Shown one piece after another: positions 1-8,295 of a stretch of 64,000 nucleotides of DNA. A program made the position numbers and the translations under genes. The notes under the pieces were generated by a model. The model had not been told where the DNA came from and made no database searches. It was given only the letters and a program-made list of their open reading frames with translations. The stretch is from Mangrovimonas sp. TPBH4 (GTDB lineage: Bacteria > Bacteroidota > Bacteroidia > Flavobacteriales > Flavobacteriaceae): positions 310,001 through 374,000 of the forward strand of contig NZ_LBIO01000037.1 in NCBI RefSeq assembly GCF_001280505.1, in the 5' to 3' direction. How positions within the stretch are numbered: the stretch's first letter is position 1; each line of letters opens with the position of its first letter.

Positions 1-209
1 ATTGCTTTGGCATTGGCACCATAGTAGTCGCCTAGTTTCTGGTTTTCATCGGTACTAGGGATATCTACAACAGGATTATCCATTTTAGCAACTTTGGCTA
101 AAGCGTTCTCGGTAGCTTTAGTTGAACTTGCAGTTCCTTGACTCCATCCTAATAGCGGCATTACGAGCAGCATTGAGAGTATGGTCCTTTTTTTTGAAAA
201 ATTGCTCAT
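1..209 (-). CDS. N-terminal fragment of an exported protein (cut by window edge)
   Basis: The reading frame opens with ATG at 209-207 and runs off the left edge without a stop, giving about 69 residues. It begins with a basic N-terminus (MSNFSKKR), a hydrophobic stretch and a likely signal-peptidase site after GWSQ, so the product is exported. The rest is polar and I do not recognise a family. It lies 61 bp downstream of the HAD phosphatase gene on the same strand and is probably the third gene of the sulfatase operon. Function unknown; the start and signal peptide are well supported. Confidence 0.6.
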   Translation of the reverse strand, partial: MSNFSKKRTILSMLLVMPLLGWSQGTASSTKATENALAKVAKMDNPVVDIPSTDENQKLGDYYGANAKA

Positions 210-270
210 AATTCCCTGGTTTATATATTACTAATTAATTTAATAGCCATTTTTGATTGATGATGTTTGG

Positions 271-1296
271 TTATTGATATCTTGGATAAATCACTTTCCA
301 GTCCTTTTTCATGTCCACTAAGGTCCAGCCACGTTTGGTAGCTTCATCCAATCCTTTGTCCAAACCACCAATATGTGATCCTCTGTCGTAGGCCCATTCG
401 CGCTCGGCATCGGTGTGGTGTACATAGAGCATAAAACTGTTCAGTTTGTTGGAGGCTGTCCATTGCAGCATTTGCAAATCCCCATCGGAATTCCCTGCGG
501 CAAACACCGGTTTTTTTCCTATGATTTTTTGAATGTTCAGAGGTTTCCCTTCTTTGTCATCAATAAAGTCCATCTCGGGTAAGACTTTAATAGATGGTTT
601 ATTGCCGTCATTAGTCCACTCGGTCTTAAATCGAGTACCTATAATTTGTTCTTCTGGAATACCATAAATGCTGGGTAAAAAGGCTCTCATAAAGTTGACA
701 CCGCCACCCGAAACGATGTAGGTTTTAAACTGGTTGGCTCTTAAATAGTGCAACAATTCGAGCATGGGTTGAAACACCATATCGGTGTAGGGCACATTTT
801 TGGTAGGATGTTTGGCAGTGCTTGCCCATGACTTTACCACAGCATCAAATTCTTCAACGGTCATGCCTGTATGCGTGGTCGCAACTATTTGTAAAATGCC
901 CTTCATGCCACTTTGTTTTAGGGCTTCCATATCATTTTCCAAAACAGCTTTATAAGGTTGTTGGGTTTTCCATTCAGGATGGTCCTTCGCCATGGCTTTT
1001 ACACGATCTATGGCAAAAAACAATTGAAAATAGGCAGGTTGCTCACTCCATAGGGTGCCGTCATTGTCGAAAGTGGCAATGCGATCTTCCACAGGAATAA
1101 ACTGGGAGCTTTTGCTATTGGTGGCATTGCTAACAAATGCTATGATAGCCTTTTTAGAGGCTCCGTCATTCCAAGAGGGTAGCGGGTCTTTTTGAGCAAC
1201 GGTTTCGGCATTGGAAAGAGCTGTTGTAACGTCTGCTGTGAATGCTGTAATTACAAAGAAACATAAGGCTAATGGAAGGATTTTAAAAAGGTGCAT
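271..1296 (-). CDS. Exported HAD-superfamily phosphatase
   Basis: A 341-residue protein with a signal peptide (about 1-21), so it probably acts in the periplasm or outside the cell. It carries HAD motif I as FDNDGTLW with Asp77 (nucleophile) and Asp79, a motif II serine in VSGGG (Ser196) and motif IV in GNSDGD (268-273), so the catalytic set looks intact. The cap lies between motifs I and II, as in SerB-like phosphatases. A phosphomonoester substrate is expected but cannot be named. The gene follows the arylsulfatase by 80 bp on the same strand, which suggests joint release of sulfate and phosphate groups from external substrates. Family call firm, substrate unknown. Confidence 0.85.
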   Translation of the reverse strand: MHLFKILPLALCFFVITAFTADVTTALSNAETVAQKDPLPSWNDGASKKAIIAFVSNATNSKSSQFIPVEDRIATFDNDGTLWSEQPAYFQLFFAIDRVKAMAKDHPEWKTQQPYKAVLENDMEALKQSGMKGILQIVATTHTGMTVEEFDAVVKSWASTAKHPTKNVPYTDMVFQPMLELLHYLRANQFKTYIVSGGGVNFMRAFLPSIYGIPEEQIIGTRFKTEWTNDGNKPSIKVLPEMDFIDDKEGKPLNIQKIIGKKPVFAAGNSDGDLQMLQWTASNKLNSFMLYVHHTDAEREWAYDRGSHIGGLDKGLDEATKRGWTLVDMKKDWKVIYPRYQ

Positions 1297-1376
1297 AACA
1301 TGATTGTTTTTAAGGTGAAAAGGAACTGGAATACTGTTCGTTTTTCAAGCTCCAAGTTGTTTTGCTTATATGTTAT

Positions 1377-2906
1377 CTAGTTTTTGCTAGTGGGAGTTAA
1401 TTTTCTAAGCTCTTCATCAATATCGAACTCCATACTTTTCATTCGAGGCGGGTATTCTTTTAGAGACTCCATAAACTCACTTATTTTTCCAAAAGCAGGG
1501 GCATAAGTCCATGCTCGATCTTCCAACCATTCATTATAGCCTCGAGAATCAATGAAGCGTTCAAAGGGGTCTAATTTTAAGTTCACAACAATAGGGGTAA
1601 CCATATCTTGTTGTACACCATTAAACCATTTGTCTTGTTTTTTGAATAAAAATTTGTAGTCTCCATAGCGGACTCCATGAAGCGTGGTTTCTGTGAAATA
1701 AAAGAACTCTTTCCGCTTGGATGGGCCCGTGTTTGTAATTAGGGCTGTTTGGTCATAGCCGTCCAAATGAATTTTTTCGTAGCTTCTGTTTCCTGCTTTG
1801 TAACTTTTAAGCATGTTGTCTTTAAGGTTAGGTTCTCCCAATTGCGACATGATTGTTGGCACCCAATCCTCCATAGTCATAAATTCACCAGTAGTGGTAC
1901 CAGGGGGAATGACGCCTGGCCATTTTACCATCACGGGAACTTTAAAACCGCCTTCATAACCACCTACACCTTTTTCTCCACGAAACGGATGGTTACCACC
2001 ATCAGGCCAAACATAGCTATAGGCCCCGTTATCTGTAGAGAACATTACAATGGTGTTGTCATCAACATTCAATTCTTCCAATAAGCTGAGAAGTTCTCCA
2101 ACAATGTCGTCCATTTCCTTTACGCCATCAGCGTACAATCCATAGCCGGTAACACCATCGTATTTTTCAGAAAGGTGGGTATGCATGTGCATACGGGTTA
2201 GGTTATGCCAAACAAAAAATGGCTTGTCTGCTTTTACTGCATCTGTGATAAAGCGTTTGGATTCTTTTAAAATTTCCCAATCCAATGTTTTTTGACGCTC
2301 TGCTCCAAATTCGCCTTTGTCTTCTATTTTTTGGCTGCCGTTTGATTGCGCCCAGGAATGAATAACCCCGCGTTGCGCAAATTGTTTAGCGACTTCCGGG
2401 TCTTTTGGGAAGTCGTAAAGTTCGGTGTATTCCCCGGCGTTTAAATGGTATAGAATACCAAAGAATTCATCAAAACCATGATTGGTAGGTAAATGGTCGT
2501 CACGATCTCCTAAATGATTTTTACCAAATTGTCCCGTAGCATAACCCATTGGTTTTAGTAACGTGGCTAATGTTGGGTCTTTGGTACTCATACCTTGAGG
2601 AGCTCCTGGCAGACCTACTGTGGCTAATCCTACACGAATGGGATATTGTCCGGTAATAAAAGCTGCTCGCCCGGCGGTACAGGAAGGTTGTGCATAATGG
2701 TCCATAAACAGCATCCCTTCATTGGCAATTTTATCAATATTAGGTGTAGACCCTCCCATCATACCGCGATGGTAGGCGCTAAGATTCCACATTCCCACAT
2801 CATCTCCCCAAATAATCAAAATGTTGGGTTTGTCTTGTGCTATGGTTAATAAGGGCAGTAGCAATAGTATGCCTAGCATCTTTAAAAAGTATGCAGTGTG
2901 CTTCAT
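1377..2906 (-). CDS. Exported arylsulfatase-like sulfatase
   Basis: A 509-residue sulfatase with an N-terminal signal peptide (about 1-23). The metal-binding aspartates Asp35-Asp36 follow the first strand (PNILIIWGDD). The activation motif is C76-T-A-G-R80, matching the Cys-X-(Pro/Ala)-X-Arg signature whose cysteine is oxidised to formylglycine. A second metal site is visible in STDNGA. Cys-type sulfatases need a maturase, and none is encoded in this window. Probable role: hydrolysis of sulfate esters on algal polysaccharides or aryl sulfates outside the cytoplasm. It is first in the operon with the HAD phosphatase and the truncated exported protein. Substrate not assignable from sequence. 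Confidence 0.9.
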   Translation of the reverse strand: MKHTAYFLKMLGILLLLPLLTIAQDKPNILIIWGDDVGMWNLSAYHRGMMGGSTPNIDKIANEGMLFMDHYAQPSCTAGRAAFITGQYPIRVGLATVGLPGAPQGMSTKDPTLATLLKPMGYATGQFGKNHLGDRDDHLPTNHGFDEFFGILYHLNAGEYTELYDFPKDPEVAKQFAQRGVIHSWAQSNGSQKIEDKGEFGAERQKTLDWEILKESKRFITDAVKADKPFFVWHNLTRMHMHTHLSEKYDGVTGYGLYADGVKEMDDIVGELLSLLEELNVDDNTIVMFSTDNGAYSYVWPDGGNHPFRGEKGVGGYEGGFKVPVMVKWPGVIPPGTTTGEFMTMEDWVPTIMSQLGEPNLKDNMLKSYKAGNRSYEKIHLDGYDQTALITNTGPSKRKEFFYFTETTLHGVRYGDYKFLFKKQDKWFNGVQQDMVTPIVVNLKLDPFERFIDSRGYNEWLEDRAWTYAPAFGKISEFMESLKEYPPRMKSMEFDIDEELRKLTPTSKN

Positions 2907-3419
2907 AATAAAATGTATTTAATGGTATTATAATTGGACTTTAGAAGTTTTTTAATTGTAGAACTAGCATGGTTTTGTAGGGTGTCAAAACCATTTGTAA
3001 ATAGCATTTGTAACAATTGGGAGGGCTGTTTAATCTGGGTAATTACCGCATAAGGAGAAACCAACCAAGGGTGGTTGGGGTGGGATCCCAAAACTGAAAA
3101 ACCGCTTGGGAACGATTGATAAGAAAGCTCTCTCAACATCTATGCACTTATTTGTTGTTGGCACCACAGATAAGGTCTTGCCTTTATCTATGGGTAAAGT
3201 GTTAAAGTTAGGGGTATTTGATTCGCTATCAATCAGTTACTAATGTACGAATTCTACGTTTAAAAAGGAATACTTCTGTAGTTATTTTTGAAAATGTAGA
3301 TTTTGTAGCTGAGGTGTATTTATTTTGAAACAAGGTCCTTATGGAGTAGTTTGGAATGTGATGGGGAAAGGTGAGATTCAAATCAATATGGAAGGACAAT
3401 GTCTTGTCAAACCAGTGGG
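2907..3419. other. Intergenic region, no convincing gene
   Basis: About 510 bases lie between the sulfatase start and the DUF1801 gene. It should contain the sulfatase operon promoter, but I find no perfect TAnnTTTG box on the minus strand. The one clear structure is a short perfect hairpin at 3061-3078 (CCAACCA, loop AGGG, TGGTTGG). A 78-codon minus-strand frame at 2903-3139 overlaps the sulfatase start and lacks any family signature, so I do not call it. Confidence 0.5.
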
Positions 3420-3815
3420 CTATTTCAGCCGTTCCAATCGTCCTTTACGCTTTACAATGTTTTTATAATCCCATTGAATGCGTTTGGAGGTTTCCAACCA
3501 GCGTTTTAAAGCTTCAATATCGATGTCGTTTATGGCATTGTAAAAAATGGAGGCGTCTTTAAATTTGCCACCTAGAATGTTTAAATCGGGTTCTTCAAAA
3601 TCTGCACCACTCCAAAACATCAGACGCAATCCCTTCTTTTGTTTGCTGTAACCTACAATGGGGTTGCCTTCCAAAAACCAAACAGGGTGTCCATGCCATA
3701 GTTTGCTTTCGGCTTCTGGCAATTGCGTATCAATAATGGTTGCCAATACATCACAGATGGCTTGGTCTGTTTCGCTTTGCTGTGCATTATAGTTTTGAAT
3801 GTCTTTATGTGGCAT
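3420..3815 (-). CDS. DUF1801 / YdhG-like protein
   Basis: A 131-residue soluble protein without signal peptide. It matches the DUF1801 fold (YdhG-like, distantly related to frataxin): an N-terminal helix with many acids, the WHGHPVWF segment around residues 39-46, GYSKQKKGLRLMFW in the middle and a basic C-terminus (KNIVKRKGRLERLK). Members are small cytoplasmic proteins without an established reaction. It stands alone, between the 510-bp gap and a 207-bp gap, so the neighbours give no hint of its job. Confidence 0.75.
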   Translation of the reverse strand: MPHKDIQNYNAQQSETDQAICDVLATIIDTQLPEAESKLWHGHPVWFLEGNPIVGYSKQKKGLRLMFWSGADFEEPDLNILGGKFKDASIFYNAINDIDIEALKRWLETSKRIQWDYKNIVKRKGRLERLK

Positions 3816-4022
3816 GGCTTCGCAAGTTGAAATTTATATAAAAAGAATCATCAGGTTGCCTAGTTTTTCGAAAGCTATTGAGAAACATTGTATCGAATCC
3901 AAAAGGCTTCATTTCCCTCTATTCTCGATACCACATGTTTTCAAAATGTCACTTGAATTGAAGGTTTTGGGCTTTGGTTTATTGTATGGATTAGCATTCT
4001 TAAAGATACCAAATTTTCTTCC

Positions 4023-5114
4023 TTAAGAAATATTCTGTTCTATTTGGTCGCCAAGTTTTTTCAGCCCTCGAATGCTGGCATAGCGTATTTTTTCCTTGTG
4101 CAACAACCAACCGCCAAGGGCTCCCAAACCACTACCGATTAGGATTTCCCAAAAGCGAAGGGCAATAAGCGCATTGGGATCGTTGATGATGGGGTTGGCA
4201 GCTTCCGATAGAAAGATGGCCAAAGGCGTAATGAAAATCACGGCCATGGCATAATTTCTAATGATGAGCAACTCCACAATCAATTGTAACACTATGATGA
4301 ACAGGCAAAGCATTAAAGGGGTGTTGGCTATCTGGAGCAACAGCCAACAAAGGCACAAACCTAAAAAAGTGCCCAAAATACGTTGGAATGTGCGCTGCCA
4401 AATATGATAAAGGGAGGCGCCTTGCATCACGGCCCCACAGGAAATGGGAATCCAATACGGGTTTTCAAGGTTTAGCCAATAACCGATGGCCAGGGAAATG
4501 GCCATGATGACACCGGTGATGATGGCTTCCCAAAAATCGGCATAGGGGTTCTTTTTTAGCAGGGGTATTGGATCATTCTGTGGTGCTATTTTTTGGGTGG
4601 CCGATAACCATAAAATATAGGCCAAACCCAAGGTGCAGGAAAACATGGTGCCCAAACCAACCAGGCCAACCTTGGTAGGAATGGTACTTAAATTGAAGGG
4701 CTGGCAAATGGAAATGGAAAGGATCATGATAAAAAAGAAACTCCTAGGTGGAGCGGTTTTATAGTAGAGAATGATCCAATGCACGATAAGAGAGTACAGT
4801 CCAAATACAATTACCGAAACCGTGGGGGAAAAACTAAAAAACTGCCCCAAAGCAAAGGATACCATAAAGCCAAATGAACTTACCAACAGGGTGGTAATTC
4901 TATTGGTAAACGATCCGGAACTGGGAAGGTAAAGGATGACCAAGCCGCTTAAACAGGCAATAAGGGCATAGCGAAGGTTGTCAACATACAAGCCCACCAA
5001 TAAAGGAAACCCAACACAAAGTGCTGTTAACATTGGGGTGTGCCAAGTTCTTGTGGAATCCTTTAGGGTTACCAATTGGCTAAGTTCCTTCTGTATGGTG
5101 TTTTTTAATGCCAT
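4023..5114 (-). CDS. FUSC-family integral membrane protein
   Basis: About 363 residues when started at the ATG at 5114-5112 (MALKNT). A longer frame to 5165 exists, but a good -7 box lies inside that extension, so the shorter start is preferred. After an amphipathic N-terminus there are two blocks of transmembrane helices, the second beginning near ANPYADFWEAIITGVIMAISLAIGYWL, with the conserved segment GAVMQGASLYHIWQRTFQRILGT typical of FUSC / aromatic-acid-exporter-like proteins. A C-terminal cytosolic tail follows. Likely inner-membrane efflux-type protein with unknown substrate. The cytosolic domain of full-length FUSC proteins is reduced here. Confidence 0.75.
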   Translation of the reverse strand: MALKNTIQKELSQLVTLKDSTRTWHTPMLTALCVGFPLLVGLYVDNLRYALIACLSGLVILYLPSSGSFTNRITTLLVSSFGFMVSFALGQFFSFSPTVSVIVFGLYSLIVHWIILYYKTAPPRSFFFIMILSISICQPFNLSTIPTKVGLVGLGTMFSCTLGLAYILWLSATQKIAPQNDPIPLLKKNPYADFWEAIITGVIMAISLAIGYWLNLENPYWIPISCGAVMQGASLYHIWQRTFQRILGTFLGLCLCWLLLQIANTPLMLCLFIIVLQLIVELLIIRNYAMAVIFITPLAIFLSEAANPIINDPNALIALRFWEILIGSGLGALGGWLLHKEKIRYASIRGLKKLGDQIEQNIS

Positions 5115-5153
5115 TATGTTTTGAGCTTCTAAAAGGATGCGAAAAATATGGCA

Positions 5154-5161
5154 CAAAGATA
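5154..5161 (-). promoter_or_regulatory. Bacteroidetes -7 box for the FUSC gene
   Basis: Minus-strand TATCTTTG, a perfect match to TAnnTTTG, lies 39 bases upstream of the ATG at 5114. No clear -33 TTTG is seen at the usual spacing. It argues against the longer start at 5165, because transcription would begin inside that extension. Confidence 0.5.
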
Positions 5162-5217
5162 GCAAAAGTGGAGGCGTTTCACTTTTGTGATTCCTAAGGA
5201 TAAAGGGAAAAATAACC

Positions 5218-5727
5218 CTATTCTATACGTTTGCCTTGAGTAGTGAAAGAAATGCCTTGTTGTCCTGATGTGGAAATCATGACGCTTTCAAAAAGTGGTT
5301 CATGGGTGTTGGGGTTTATGAACCAATCAAAAAGGAAATTGGCGCCCGTGCCACCTTCCTGGTCCTGTTCGTCAATCACAATTTCCACGGTTTCCATTGG
5401 CGCGATGTAAATAGGTCTAGCAAAATACGTCCTGATGGCATGTCCCCTGGTGTTGAAATACTCCGCCTTATTGATAAATACCGTATCTGCAGTATTGGTG
5501 TTTCGCATGCTTACGGTGACGGTCAAGTCGTGGGTACGGTGTTCGGATTCGCTATAGATTTGGGAGTAGACAGAAAGGTAAGTGCTGCCATGTGTGAGGG
5601 AGTCGCCTAAGGGATGCTGAAGGGTTCTGTTGTTCCAATTCACGGGATGTATAGAGCTCACTTGCCCATTGTCTTGACAGCTTTGTATTGAAAAATATAA
5701 AAAAAGAAGTATGATGAACTGTTTCAT
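5218..5727 (-). CDS. DUF3124 lipoprotein
   Basis: A 169-residue lipoprotein: signal peptide 1-16, lipobox ending at Cys17 (SIQSCQ). The body matches DUF3124: an immunoglobulin-like beta sandwich with YLSVYSQIYSE near residue 50, LTVTVSMRNTN, and a C-terminal block with VEIVIDEQDQEGGTGANFLF. The family is periplasmic or membrane-anchored and has no known reaction. It lies 53 bp downstream of the likely FUSC promoter and 81 bp before the next gene on the same strand, and could be transcribed with the 310-residue protein upstream. Confidence 0.75.
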   Translation of the reverse strand: MKQFIILLFLYFSIQSCQDNGQVSSIHPVNWNNRTLQHPLGDSLTHGSTYLSVYSQIYSESEHRTHDLTVTVSMRNTNTADTVFINKAEYFNTRGHAIRTYFARPIYIAPMETVEIVIDEQDQEGGTGANFLFDWFINPNTHEPLFESVMISTSGQQGISFTTQGKRIE

Positions 5728-5808
5728 GAGTAATTCAATCCTAGGAGTTTAAGATTGAAGATATTAAATTTTCAGAAACTTACAACGCTAATGCTACCTG
5801 AATATCAC

Positions 5809-6741
5809 CTAGCAGCTTGGCCCTTGCCAATAGTCATTTCTTAATAAAAAGTACCTAAAATCCATCTTTTCCGTATTGGGGATTTGTGTTTTAATATAGA
5901 AGCGCTGTGCTTCTTGGTCCCAATCCAAAATGAGACTTCTGTATTCAATAGCATGGTAGAGATAAAAGATGAATTTTAGTTGTCTTAATTGTGCAGAAAG
6001 CTTGTCTAGACTTTGAAAGGCTTTGCTTGTATGGTTTGGGTCAATCAAAGAATTGATGAGTTCAAGATCATTTTGGTCAATGCTATCATGGGTGGATTCT
6101 GCCAAGTAATCCAAAGTTTTTTTGTCTTTAATTTTAGAAGCTAGATAGTGGATATCGTTCAAGTTTTGGCTCTTGTCACTCTCCGAGTATTTATAAGTAA
6201 GAGGTGAATTGGAGAAAAAGTTAATGCCAAAGGGAATTGGCTCCAGAGTTACTTTGGTTTCTGTTCCTTTTCTTGGGATATGGAGGTTCAAGAAAAAGAT
6301 AGCCTGATCCAATGGTAATTTTTCAGTGGTCAAACTTGGTATAAAAGTATTGATTCCAAAGCCTTTTGGAAGGACTAGATCCATTGGTCTGTTAGAGTGT
6401 AGTTGCCTTTCGGAGGAGCAGCTCCAAGCTTCATTAATCAATAGGGTGTAATCCTTGTTCTGTTGTTTGTAGGCACCTGCAATATTGCTGCAGTAACACC
6501 CACAAGTTGGGTAGCTTAGGTTTAATTGGATGTAGCCATTCTTCACATCGTAGATGTTCTCTTCAAGCTCAAATACATTTAGCTTTTCAATTTCATGGGG
6601 ATCCAATTCGCTAGTCAGCGCCTCATAGCAAGGGGATACACTTTCCCAAAGAAGCTCTTTTAGAGTATCGTTGGTTTGACAATACATATTTAAATGACAG
6701 AATAGAAAGCAAAATATCAATAAGGTTGGTTGGTATTTCAT
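5809..6741 (-). CDS. Exported protein of unknown function, cysteine-rich segment
   Basis: A 310-residue protein with a signal peptide ending near YCQTND. I do not recognise the family. Residues about 75-110 hold a cluster of cysteines (TCGCYCSN, then WSCSSE) that could form disulfides or bind a metal outside the cytoplasm. The C-terminal half is helical and polar and ends in a cysteine (WQGPSC). Start at ATG 6741-6739 is followed directly by the signal peptide, so the start is credible. The gene lies upstream of the DUF3124 lipoprotein on the same strand. Confidence 0.6.
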   Translation of the reverse strand: MKYQPTLLIFCFLFCHLNMYCQTNDTLKELLWESVSPCYEALTSELDPHEIEKLNVFELEENIYDVKNGYIQLNLSYPTCGCYCSNIAGAYKQQNKDYTLLINEAWSCSSERQLHSNRPMDLVLPKGFGINTFIPSLTTEKLPLDQAIFFLNLHIPRKGTETKVTLEPIPFGINFFSNSPLTYKYSESDKSQNLNDIHYLASKIKDKKTLDYLAESTHDSIDQNDLELINSLIDPNHTSKAFQSLDKLSAQLRQLKFIFYLYHAIEYRSLILDWDQEAQRFYIKTQIPNTEKMDFRYFLLRNDYWQGPSC

Positions 6742-7197
6742 TGGTAGTTTGAGTTTGTAGGAATTATTTGAGTTTAAAGATAGCTTTTCTAAGTCACAAT
6801 TTATTTCATGGTGTTTAAAAATTGATGTCTATGTCATTCCGACAAAAGAGGAACCCCTTTGCTTTCCAATAAATTCTTCATTGCGTTTCACTTCATGCTA
6901 AATAATAATGATCTGACTGTCTTCCGAAGCGAACTAATTTTTCCCATGATTACACTATATAGCTGCTCCATAGCATCCCCATATCAACCCTATAGTAACC
7001 TTATGGAAACCTATGGGGTATTTTGGGGTGAATTTGCAACTAAGAACCTAGATGAAATTAAGATTAATGTTATCAACTGAACAACAAAATCTATTTATTT
7101 AGAAATCTGCATCAATTTGGTTAACTTTATGAAAATCAAAAACATAAGTGGTTTTTGGTTTGGAATTAAAAGTTAAAACAATAAATAAACAGCCATT
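6742..7197. other. Divergent intergenic region with short iterated motif
   Basis: About 456 bases between two divergent genes. It contains a CATTCCGACAAAAGAGGAAC segment near 6834-6853 that resembles short dispersed intergenic repeats of flavobacteria. It also contains a CCCCATA / TATGGGG inverted pair (6977-6983 and 7012-7018) enclosing three imperfect copies of ACCYTATRG at 11-12 bp steps. Promoters for both flanking genes must lie here, but I find only TAACTTTA (one mismatch to TAnnTTTG) about 70 bases before the dehydrogenase. A 73-codon plus-strand frame at 6859-7080 has no recognisable features. Confidence 0.4.
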
Positions 7198-8214
7198 ATG
7201 AAAGAAGCAAACCCTTCAGGGGTATTTCACGACATCCATGACATCCGTGTACTGGATAAGGATGTTCCGGAATTAACAGATGACAGCGTCATTATAAAAG
7301 TAGAAATGACCGGTATTTGTGGTACCGATTTACACATTTACCATGAAGGACTCGTTCCCAAAGGGTCGGTATTGGGACATGAGTTTTGTGGTGAACTGGT
7401 AGCAGTTGGTAAGGACGTAAAAGATTTAAAAGTAGGCGATAGGGTCGTGGTCAATCCTATGTACAATGGGGTTGGATTGGGGCCAAGCCCCGGTGGGTTT
7501 GCCAAATTGGTGAGAATAGATAAGGCCAAGGCCAACCATAATGTATTTGTGATTCCGGAAACCATTTCCAGTGAAAAAGGGGCTTTGGTGGAACCTTTTT
7601 GTATTGGCTTGGCGGCCATTAATAAAACACAGCTGACTGCCAAAGACAATGTTTTGGTATCTGGTTGTGGAACCATAGGCTTGGTTACTATCGCAGGACT
7701 GAAAAGTAAGGGTGTGGAAAATATCATTGCTTCGGATATTAGTGAGAAACGTTTGGAATTGGCCAAAACTTTGGGAGCCAAATACACGTTTAATCCGAAG
7801 ACGGATGGCAGCCTTAAGGAGAGGGTGACTGAGCTTTTTGGAACTGTGATGGCCTTGGATTATTCTGGGGATCTTCCCAATTTAACGGCTGCTTTTGAAT
7901 GTTCTGGGGTAAGTGCCCTGTTTGGTCAATGTATGGAGCTCCTAGCGCTAGACGGTAAATTGACCGTGTTGGCCATTTACAGCAAGGATATGACCATCAG
8001 TCCAAACCATGTGGTATACAAACGTCTGCAGATAAGAGGATCATTGTTTTACTCCGATGAGGATTTTTTGGAAGCTATCGATTTAATGGATAAGGGAATC
8101 GTAGATTTGACACCTATAGTGAGCCATCATTTTCCGTTGCAGGAATTACCAAAGGCTTTCGAAGTGCAGTCCGATAGCAGTCAATCTGTAAAAGTAATTG
8201 TGGATAGTATCTAA
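7198..8214 (+). CDS. Zinc-dependent alcohol dehydrogenase (MDR family, butanediol/threonine dehydrogenase-like)
   Basis: A 338-residue cytoplasmic medium-chain dehydrogenase. The catalytic zinc site is intact: Cys41 in GICGTD, His61-Glu62 in LGHEFCG, and the EPF glutamate near residue 132. The NAD(P) Rossmann motif is SGCGTIGLV (155-163), with ASDIS following as the cofactor-binding acid. The usual structural-zinc loop with four cysteines, expected near residues 88-105, is replaced by a short glycine/proline stretch (NGVGLGPSPGG), so this enzyme appears to lack the second zinc. Closest in pattern to 2,3-butanediol, sorbitol or threonine dehydrogenases. Substrate uncertain. A strong terminator follows directly. 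Confidence 0.85.
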   Translation: MKEANPSGVFHDIHDIRVLDKDVPELTDDSVIIKVEMTGICGTDLHIYHEGLVPKGSVLGHEFCGELVAVGKDVKDLKVGDRVVVNPMYNGVGLGPSPGGFAKLVRIDKAKANHNVFVIPETISSEKGALVEPFCIGLAAINKTQLTAKDNVLVSGCGTIGLVTIAGLKSKGVENIIASDISEKRLELAKTLGAKYTFNPKTDGSLKERVTELFGTVMALDYSGDLPNLTAAFECSGVSALFGQCMELLALDGKLTVLAIYSKDMTISPNHVVYKRLQIRGSLFYSDEDFLEAIDLMDKGIVDLTPIVSHHFPLQELPKAFEVQSDSSQSVKVIVDSI

Positions 8215-8241
8215 CCTTTTTTCTATAGTATCGTTTAAAAT

Positions 8242-8280
8242 AAAAATCGGTGGTTTCAATTAAGAAACCACCGATTTTTT
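8242..8280. terminator. Bidirectional rho-independent terminator
   Basis: A perfect 16-bp stem (8242-8257 with 8264-8279), loop AATTAA, flanked by A-tract on the left and T-tract on the right. It sits between the convergent dehydrogenase and DUF6515-like genes and can stop transcription from both sides. Confidence 0.9.
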
Positions 8281-8295
8281 ATGGAAGCAATCGTA

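Noticed and set aside
2903..3139. 78-codon minus-strand frame before the sulfatase
   Set aside because: No signal peptide, no recognised motif, and it overlaps the sulfatase start. Possibly a degraded gene but not supportable.
5115..5165. Longer start for the FUSC-like gene
   Set aside because: A perfect -7 box lies inside the extension, so the ATG at 5114 is more likely.
6859..7080. 73-codon plus-strand frame in the divergent gap
   Set aside because: Composition is not protein-like, there is no family signature and it covers the iterated noncoding motif.
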